From IMG/VR virus record IMGVR_UViG_3300001450_011794, positions 4,740 through 27,358 of that record: DNA of 22,619 bases, one strand, 5' to 3'. The number at the start of each line of letters is the position of its first letter. Position 1 is the stretch's first letter. The position numbers and the translations under genes are program-made. The notes under the pieces are model-generated. The model was not told the origin of the DNA and did not search any database. It saw only the letters and a program-made list of their open reading frames with translations. Positions 7,350 through 12,501 of the stretch are shown one piece after another. Source of the stretch: a virus.

Positions 7350-7739
7350 ATGGCATATTCAAATAAAGTAATAGATCACTTTGAAAATCCACAGAACGTG
7401 GGCAGTATGGATCGAAATGATCTGGATGTGGGCACTGGTATAGTTGGTGCGCCGGCTTGCGGCGATGTAATGAAGCTTCAACTGAGAATCAATGACGATA
7501 ATATTATCGAGGACGCCAAGTTTAAAACATTTGGTTGTGGTTCTGCAATTGCTTCTAGTTCGCTAATTACGACAATGGTTAAGGGGAAGCACACGAGCGA
7601 AGCAGAATCCATCAGCAACTCTGATATTGCACGCGAGCTTTCTCTCCCGCCGGTTAAGATTCATTGTTCTGTTTTGGCAGAAGACGCAATCAAAGTCGCT
7701 ATTAAAGATTGGAAGGATAAAAATGAAGCTACTATTTGA
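7350..7739 (+). CDS. iscU: IscU iron-sulfur cluster scaffold protein (129 aa)
   Basis: The protein begins MAYSNKVIDHFENPQNVGS and keeps the length and numbering of bacterial IscU. The three cluster ligands C37, C63 and C106, the aspartate D39 and H105 are all present, and the HscA-binding motif LPPVK is intact at 99-103. In cells IscU receives sulfur from IscS and iron and builds [2Fe-2S] clusters that HscA/HscB release to target proteins. No iscS, hscA or hscB is in this window, so the protein would have to use the host machinery. It does not carry the tag: ATG 7350 is preferred over an in-frame ATG at 7329 because homology starts at MAYS. The last codons and TGA lie within the tag DNA of the next gene. 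Complete and apparently functional; a captured host-type gene. Confidence 0.95.
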   Translation: MAYSNKVIDHFENPQNVGSMDRNDLDVGTGIVGAPACGDVMKLQLRINDDNIIEDAKFKTFGCGSAIASSSLITTMVKGKHTSEAESISNSDIARELSLPPVKIHCSVLAEDAIKVAIKDWKDKNEATI

Positions 7740-7746
7740 AAATTGG
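7723..7746 (+). repeat. Tag-derived direct repeat right of iscU
   Basis: Right partner of the repeat at 7316-7339; it overlaps the last 17 nt of iscU and begins the kinase-like gene. Confidence 0.85.
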
Positions 7747-8799
7747 CGAAAGTTTTTGAAAGAGAACAAAGCCCCCAAGGAACCCGAAGTTAAAGCGGTT
7801 CTAAAAAAACTGGGATTGACCTACACACGATGGCTTGGTTCTGGATACTATGGCTCTGTCGTTGAGATCGAGAACCCAAAAACAGGAGAACGGCGCGCAG
7901 TAAAGATTGTAGTAGACCAACCAGATGAAGAAAGAATTTATTCTTATGTTATGAACAATAGGGATAAATTTGGAGAATATGCCAAGTATCTACCGGAGGT
8001 TTATTCAATTGATTCCGTTCAACTTGGCCAATACAAGAAGTATGCAGCCATTCAAATGGAACTATTAGAACCAGCACCAGAAGCACTCCGGAGAGTCTTT
8101 GTCAACGCAGAGCAGGCCGAGGACACTGATTATAGCATCAGAGATAGGGCACTGTTTAAGAACCCTAAGTTCGTTACGCGAGTGACTACAGAGGCTGTGG
8201 AGGACTTCCAAAGGTCGCTAGATACGATTTATGATTATCGGAAGACTTCGCCTTGGGCCGAAGAGGCAATCAAGCGCATCGCAGCGAAGTTCTTTTCTGT
8301 TGGCGTGAAGATGTCTATGGAGTTTTCTCCGCAGAATAAATCAATTATTGGCAATTCAGATGCAGCGTATTTGAAATCGAAAGAGTCCATAACACTCATG
8401 AATCTTATTTTGGAAGATTTTGCAGATGTCTTTCTCCATGGAAAAGGCCGATTCAGCATGTTGCAATCCGGTAATAAGCCGTTCTATCAGAAGAATCCCG
8501 CCACGCTTGATGATTTCCTCAAGAACCGAATGGGAGGATCCGCAAGCGTCTTTTATGAAGCATATTCACAAGAATTTATTCCAACCTATCCGGTCACAAA
8601 TAAATGGCGTCCAAATCCCGAAGAGGCGGCAGATCTTCCGGAAGTTCAGGCAATTACAGCCGCTTTGGAGAAATTAGGAGAACTTGGACTGAATCCGGGT
8701 GATGTCCATTCGGGAAATATTATGATCCGATCTGGGACGAATGATGTCGTTTTTGTTGATCTCGGATTATTTAAGATAGGGAGAGTGAAAGCAAAATGA
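7723..8799 (+). CDS. Tagged protein kinase-like protein, probable injected kinase (358 aa)
   Basis: ATG 7723 with GGAAGG at 7711-7716 gives a protein starting with the tag MKLLFENWRKFLKE. A longer reading from 7627 would run through iscU in another frame and is not credible. The kinase motifs are in order: Gly loop LGSGYYGSV (38-46), lysine of AVKIV (K61), a possible C-helix Glu near residue 69-70, catalytic loop GDVHSGNIM with D327, H329 and N332, and VDLG with D346 in place of DFG. The catalytic and metal residues are all present, so activity is likely; the H-x-x-N loop is nearer to small-molecule and atypical kinases than to HRD kinases. About 200 residues sit between the lobes without a motif I know. 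With the tag, it may be delivered with the DNA to phosphorylate host targets. It overlaps the next ATG by 4 nt. Confidence 0.85.
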   Translation: MKLLFENWRKFLKENKAPKEPEVKAVLKKLGLTYTRWLGSGYYGSVVEIENPKTGERRAVKIVVDQPDEERIYSYVMNNRDKFGEYAKYLPEVYSIDSVQLGQYKKYAAIQMELLEPAPEALRRVFVNAEQAEDTDYSIRDRALFKNPKFVTRVTTEAVEDFQRSLDTIYDYRKTSPWAEEAIKRIAAKFFSVGVKMSMEFSPQNKSIIGNSDAAYLKSKESITLMNLILEDFADVFLHGKGRFSMLQSGNKPFYQKNPATLDDFLKNRMGGSASVFYEAYSQEFIPTYPVTNKWRPNPEEAADLPEVQAITAALEKLGELGLNPGDVHSGNIMIRSGTNDVVFVDLGLFKIGRVKAK

Positions 8800-9143
8800 A
8801 ACTACCAATTTTTATCGAAAATAGCAAAATCCCAGTTTGGCTATCTTATTTGTCTCCAATTAATATTGGAGCTATAGCCTTCGGACCACTGGTTATCTCG
8901 CGAGGAACAATGGGGGAAAACACAAGAAGGCATGAATCCATTCATTGGGAGCAGTATAAAGAGTGTTTAATCATTGGCTTTCTTTTATTATATTTGGCTT
9001 TTTGGATTCGCGGTCTTTTTCGTGGATATGGGGGTGATGGGGCATATATGAGCATTCCCTTTGAAAGAGAGGCTTATGACAATGAGGAAGACACAGAATA
9101 TTTAGCGGATAGAAGTCGGTATGCATGGAGGCATTATTTATGA
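8796..9143 (+). CDS. Small membrane protein with HExxH zinc-protease motif (115 aa)
   Basis: The protein has R-R-H46-E-S-I-H50, a gluzincin-type HExxH motif, then a hydrophobic segment of about 15 residues (LIIGFLLLYLAFWI, 58-71) and PFEREAYDNEED (89-100), whose Glu could be the third metal ligand. The N-terminal half has a hydrophobic stretch (INIGAIAFGPLVI) that may be a second membrane or buried segment. I recall similar short proteins in many marine phages, with no known substrate. The start MKLPIFIENS resembles the tag only by chance: it lacks W-R-K and the L-x-E end. The ATG overlaps the previous stop, and its own stop overlaps the next tagged start. Confidence 0.75.
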   Translation: MKLPIFIENSKIPVWLSYLSPINIGAIAFGPLVISRGTMGENTRRHESIHWEQYKECLIIGFLLLYLAFWIRGLFRGYGGDGAYMSIPFEREAYDNEEDTEYLADRSRYAWRHYL

Positions 9144-10081
9144 AACTCCTACTTGAAAACTGGCGAGAATATTTGGATGAAAAGAATAGCTATCGCGATC
9201 GTATAAAATCTTATATTAAAGATAGAGATAAAATGCTTGGTCAAGGCGGGCAAAAAAACGTGCCGCCTTATACTGGCGGCTTAGGAAAGCACGTTACATT
9301 TGATAAACAAACAAATAATGTCGGCGAATCGATAGAAGAAGCAGACGAAGAAAGCTTTAAAATTCGTGATTCTATGCAAGCTGACATATGGCAAGACGAA
9401 ATCTTAAATCCAGAAGTGCAAAATCGATTACTAGAAATAGCGGAAAATTTTCTAAACGGTCTTGAAGTTGAAGTGCAGATGGAGGATTTGCGTTTTACTG
9501 GATCGCTAGCGAATTATAACTGGTCGCAGTATTCTGATGTCGATATACATATTGTTGTAGATTTTTCGAAAGTCAATGAAGACGCGGAACTCGTTAAAGC
9601 ATATTTTGATGAAGCTCGCATGCGGTGGAATGACAAACACCGGATTATGATTCACAGCTTCGAAGTTGAAATATATGTTGAAGATACGGATGAGGATCAC
9701 AAGTCTTCTGGAATCTATTCTATTATTGATAATGAGTGGATCAATAAACCTGATCCAGATGGAGATGGCATTGATTATGAAACTGCCCAAAAGAAAGCGA
9801 ATGATTTTGTAAATCGTGTACAAAGCATTGAGAAATTAGTATCAAAAGAAAAATATCAAATAGCCCTCGACAGGATTGATCGCACAAAACAAAAGATAAG
9901 AGATATGCGACAAGCAGGACTAGAAAGCGAAGAAGCGGAGTTCTCTCCTGAAAATATTGCCTTTAAAATACTTCGAAGAGATGATATACTAAAACAATTA
10001 AATGATCTTAGGCGCAGTGCTTACGATGAACAGATGAGCCTAAAGCAAGAAAATGATGGCGGCAATAGCTTTCAAAATTAA
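9140..10081 (+). CDS. Tagged nucleotidyltransferase (Pol beta-like, 313 aa)
   Basis: ATG 9140, with GGAGG at 9127-9131, starts the tag MKLLLENWREYLDE; an upstream ATG at 9125 would add five residues before it. The core has the Pol beta/MNT superfamily signature G121-S122 followed by Y-S-D133-V-D135-I-H, with E175 or E177 in SFEVEIYVED as the third metal ligand. Such enzymes transfer a nucleotide to protein, RNA or small molecules; the target is not evident. A Lys-rich helical region (about 210-300) follows. As a capsid-tagged enzyme it is a candidate for modifying host components right after injection. A Gly-rich stretch (residues 34-50) lies between tag and catalytic domain. Last gene of the tagged cluster, followed by a 37-nt gap. 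Confidence 0.85.
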   Translation: MKLLLENWREYLDEKNSYRDRIKSYIKDRDKMLGQGGQKNVPPYTGGLGKHVTFDKQTNNVGESIEEADEESFKIRDSMQADIWQDEILNPEVQNRLLEIAENFLNGLEVEVQMEDLRFTGSLANYNWSQYSDVDIHIVVDFSKVNEDAELVKAYFDEARMRWNDKHRIMIHSFEVEIYVEDTDEDHKSSGIYSIIDNEWINKPDPDGDGIDYETAQKKANDFVNRVQSIEKLVSKEKYQIALDRIDRTKQKIRDMRQAGLESEEAEFSPENIAFKILRRDDILKQLNDLRRSAYDEQMSLKQENDGGNSFQN

Positions 10082-10118
10082 ATGACACTATTTACTTTTG
10101 TCAACAAGAGGGTACAAA

Positions 10119-10442
10119 ATGTCTGATGACAACGGATGGAGCGAGTATTCTAAATTAGTTTTAAAAGAGTTGAGCAGTCTGGCTTCAAGCATCCAGTCAT
10201 TAAATAATGAAATTCAAGAACTTAAGCAAGAAATTACTAGAATGCGCGAAAGAGAAGACCGTGTAGAAGAACTGAGAGCTTGGAAAGAGAAAATAGATGA
10301 AGTCGCATCGCCTTCTCAGTTACAAGCTGTTCTCAAAGAAATCGAATCTCTTAAAGAATTTAAAACAAAATCAGTAACCGTTTTTATGGTAGTCCAATTC
10401 TTGATGGCTACAGCGGTTGCGGCATCAAAAATTTTAGGATAA
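10119..10442 (+). CDS. Coiled-coil protein with C-terminal membrane segment (107 aa)
   Basis: I start at ATG 10119 (MSDDNGWSEYSKLVL), with AGAGGG upstream, and not at the TTG seven codons earlier. Residues 15-60 form a heptad-rich coiled coil (LSSLASSIQSLNNEIQELKQEI, in outline), followed by a second helix and a C-terminal hydrophobic segment VTVFMVVQFLMATAVAA at about 85-102. The topology, a soluble coiled coil anchored by one C-terminal membrane helix, is seen in phage lysis and membrane-remodelling proteins, but there is no specific match to a holin or spanin. The 37-nt gap upstream contains CACTATTTAC, similar to elements before 1285 and 5271. Confidence 0.7.
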   Translation: MSDDNGWSEYSKLVLKELSSLASSIQSLNNEIQELKQEITRMREREDRVEELRAWKEKIDEVASPSQLQAVLKEIESLKEFKTKSVTVFMVVQFLMATAVAASKILG

Positions 10443-10445
10443 TAA

Positions 10446-10586
10446 ATGTTATTTGAATATGGAAAGTTTTGGCAAAATATAACCATTGTTGTTATTACTT
10501 GGATTGTGTATGGCATCTTTGGATTTGAATTTATCTGCGCAACTTTATTAGCACTGCTATTGACTTCACAAATAAATGGAAGATAA
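10446..10586 (+). CDS. Small membrane protein (46 aa)
   Basis: ATG 10446 opens a 46-codon frame ending at TAA 10584-10586. The peptide begins MLFEYGKFWQN and has two hydrophobic stretches, ITIVVITWIVYGIFGF (12-27) and FICATLLALLL (29-39), so it probably inserts in the membrane, perhaps as a hairpin. It fits exactly between neighbours: it starts 3 nt after the previous stop and overlaps the next start by 11 nt. Its pairing with the coiled-coil membrane protein just upstream may mean they work together, for example in lysis; that is speculation. No strong Shine-Dalgarno is visible, so coupling is likely. Confidence 0.55.
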   Translation: MLFEYGKFWQNITIVVITWIVYGIFGFEFICATLLALLLTSQINGR

Positions 10587-10854
10587 GAAGCCTTTTGGTT
10601 CCATACATTCACAAAGTTTTTCGCCCGGTGATTTAGTCAAGTGGGCTAAGTGGAACACTAAAACTTCTAGCTGGGAAAAGAAATATGGCGTGATTGTTAA
10701 GATAAAAAATGAAATAAGGACCAACCGCCTTGTTTCAATTTCTTATGTCTATGTATATGAAAGAGAAGGTGTAAAAGAATTTTTTACCCTCAGTTTAAAA
10801 AAAGTAGGTGACCATGAAGAGTATAGTCGATCATATCGCGATATTGGTGGATGA
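10576..10854 (+). CDS. Small beta-rich phage protein, SH3-like (92 aa)
   Basis: The protein reads SFSPGDLVKWAKWN, then WEKKYGVIVKI and later VKEFFTLSLKKV, a strand pattern with a P-G-D-L-V entry strand as in SH3-like barrels and in the small proteins at 208-432 and 857-1192. It has no catalytic motif and the role is unknown; I recall similar short proteins spread through marine myovirus genomes. It starts inside the preceding 46-aa gene and overlaps the VOC gene that follows by 41 nt, so translation is coupled along this stretch. Confidence 0.6.
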   Translation: MEDKKPFGSIHSQSFSPGDLVKWAKWNTKTSSWEKKYGVIVKIKNEIRTNRLVSISYVYVYEREGVKEFFTLSLKKVGDHEEYSRSYRDIGG

Positions 10855-11158
10855 CTTAAGTGTTGCTGAGGATTGGTATTGTTCTCATCTATGCGGTGAG
10901 GTTAAATTTCGTGACGAAAGATACATTCGCCTCAAGCTTAAAAATACTAATATTGCCCTAATTGATAAAAAATATTATCCACATGCCCATTGTGGCATTT
11001 TGGTTGACAAAATAGAAGACCTCCCTATGGAAAAAGGTGAAATTGTAAAACATCGTGATGGAACTATGGGCGTTTATGTAAAAGACCCGTTTGGAAACTA
11101 TTTAGAGTATATATGGTATTCGGATAACCAAAAAGAAGTTTTTTTAAACAATGATTAA
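10814..11158 (+). CDS. VOC (glyoxalase/bleomycin-resistance fold) protein (114 aa)
   Basis: The protein starts MKSIVDHIAILVDDLSVAEDWY, the usual first beta-alpha unit of the vicinal oxygen chelate fold, and its second half has HAHCGILVD and GVYVKDPFGNYLEYIWY. Candidate metal ligands are the His of VDHIA, the His of HAHCG and the Glu of NYLEY, so a metal site seems intact. VOC proteins include glyoxalase I, fosfomycin-resistance enzymes and dioxygenases; the short single-module form does not point to one of these. ATG 10814 is chosen over GTG 10808 because of the match to family starts, though the SD (AGGTG) is close. Its last 8 nt overlap the metalloprotease gene. Confidence 0.8.
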   Translation: MKSIVDHIAILVDDLSVAEDWYCSHLCGEVKFRDERYIRLKLKNTNIALIDKKYYPHAHCGILVDKIEDLPMEKGEIVKHRDGTMGVYVKDPFGNYLEYIWYSDNQKEVFLNND

Positions 11159-12491
11159 TACACTTAAGCCACTTATTAAGCAATTTATGCCTTTTGCACA
11201 ACAAAGAATGGGTTTCAATAAACCGCCTAGGCTATTTTTGCGTCAAGATGAGGATAACGCAAAAAATCCGCTTGGAAAAACAGCTTATTATGATCCCAAT
11301 CAAATGTCTGTCACTTTATATATATCCGGTCGTCACCCAAAAGATATTATGAGATCCTTGTCTCATGAGCTAGTACACCATACCCAAAACTGCAATGGAA
11401 TGTTCAATGAGGTTGGAGAAATGGGGGAAGGGTATGCACAAAACGACGAACACCTGCGTGAAATGGAGCGGGAAGCATATGAACAAGGTAATTTATGCTT
11501 TAGAGATTGGGAAGACGGAATAAAACATACTATTTATTTTGAACATTTGCAAAAAGGAGCAAAAACTAAAATGTCTATTAAAAAATGGAAAAACAACGAA
11601 CTTAAAGGTTTGTTAACAGAACAATGGGGATTCCAGATGGATCTCGGCAAATTAAACGAGGCTAAAGGCGAGAAGGGTGACGCTAATCCACTCGGTGGCC
11701 AAAGAGAAGAATTTGATGCAGATCTTGATGGCGCACCTGATGGTGGTGACGCTGATAAAAATGATCCGGACGTTCAAGAAGAAGGGGCTTTCTCGCCCAA
11801 TCACTACTGTGTTCACCATGGTGGAGTTTCTAGAAACGGCTCAATTGAAATGGCGGAAGCTGTCAATCACAACTATAATAAAGGGTTGGGAAAAGTTACT
11901 CATTATGATATGAAGTTTTCTGATGGCTTGATTATGGAGAATGTAGCACTTGAAGATATTCAAATCACAGATGCATCTCTCGCGGAAGGGCACGATCACC
12001 CTATGAAGCGCGATGATGATGAAGAAGATGCCAGCCAGAACGCCCCGCTTGAGGAAATGGACATGAGTGCGTACTATCAAGCTGAGGCAGATTGCCGCCA
12101 GACTTCGAGGGGAGATCAAGAGGTGCTTGATAAATGTATACAGAATACACTTGCGAAGCAGGACGCCCCGCTTGAGGAAATGGGTTGTGGCGACCATGCC
12201 GATATGGGCGGTGAGATCGAAGTTGTCGATGATATGGCTGTTGCTGAAGATCCTGAGTCTTTAATTAATACCATCAAGGGGCTTTTAAGCCAGCTAGAGG
12301 GTTCAATGGGTGCGCCCCCAATGGAAGAGCCAATGATGGAAGGCGGAGATGATGAGGAGCTTGAAGAGCGTCGAGCAAGAGGGCGCGATCGGGAAGGTAT
12401 GGCACCCGATGCACGTCGTCGTCCAATGCAAGAGACAGTCGTTCGTCAGCGAATTCGCAAGATTCTCAAGAACGTTAAATTTAAGAAATAG
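11151..12491 (+). CDS. Zinc metalloprotease domain with long acidic, L-x-E-rich tail (446 aa)
   Basis: Residues 60-120 hold SLSHELVHHTQN, with HELVH at 72-76, and then EREAYEQG (about 106-113), which could give the third ligand of a gluzincin-type protease. From residue 141 the character changes: MSIKKWKNNELKGLLTEQWGF, then a very acidic, Gly-, Asp- and Met-rich tail with L-x-E-type sites (LLTE157, KLNE170 followed by Ala, SLAE, and two copies of APLEEM). The end (VVRQRIRKILK) is basic. A second start at ATG 11571, with AAGGAG 11 nt upstream, could give the tail as a separate product of 306 aa. This could be a protease joined to a scaffold-like or core-like virion protein, or two genes that have fused. 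Protease call good, tail role unknown. Confidence 0.8.
   Translation: MINTLKPLIKQFMPFAQQRMGFNKPPRLFLRQDEDNAKNPLGKTAYYDPNQMSVTLYISGRHPKDIMRSLSHELVHHTQNCNGMFNEVGEMGEGYAQNDEHLREMEREAYEQGNLCFRDWEDGIKHTIYFEHLQKGAKTKMSIKKWKNNELKGLLTEQWGFQMDLGKLNEAKGEKGDANPLGGQREEFDADLDGAPDGGDADKNDPDVQEEGAFSPNHYCVHHGGVSRNGSIEMAEAVNHNYNKGLGKVTHYDMKFSDGLIMENVALEDIQITDASLAEGHDHPMKRDDDEEDASQNAPLEEMDMSAYYQAEADCRQTSRGDQEVLDKCIQNTLAKQDAPLEEMGCGDHADMGGEIEVVDDMAVAEDPESLINTIKGLLSQLEGSMGAPPMEEPMMEGGDDEELEERRARGRDREGMAPDARRRPMQETVVRQRIRKILKNVKFKK
12040..12060 (+). repeat. 21-bp direct repeat, copy 1
   Basis: A GC-rich 21-nt block, identical to 12163-12183, codes for the in-frame peptide APLEEM, which holds an L-E-E site. Spacing is 123 nt (41 codons). 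It is an internal duplication in the acidic tail of the metalloprotease gene. Confidence 0.9.
12163..12183 (+). repeat. 21-bp direct repeat, copy 2
   Basis: Perfect copy of 12040-12060, in the same reading frame. Confidence 0.9.
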
Positions 12492-12501
12492 GAAATAAAT
12501 A

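Noticed and set aside
7627-7722. Upstream extension of the kinase-like gene (ATG 7627, MHASFLSRR...)
   Set aside because: It lies wholly inside iscU in another frame and would bury the tag; the ATG at 7723 has a good ribosome binding site.
8796-8825. MKLPIFIENS as another copy of the tag
   Set aside because: Only MKL and EN match; W-R-K and the L-x-E end are missing, and the DNA is not similar.
10082-10126. 14-codon frame from ATG 10082
   Set aside because: Too short, no ribosome binding site, no similarity to neighbours or to the tag.
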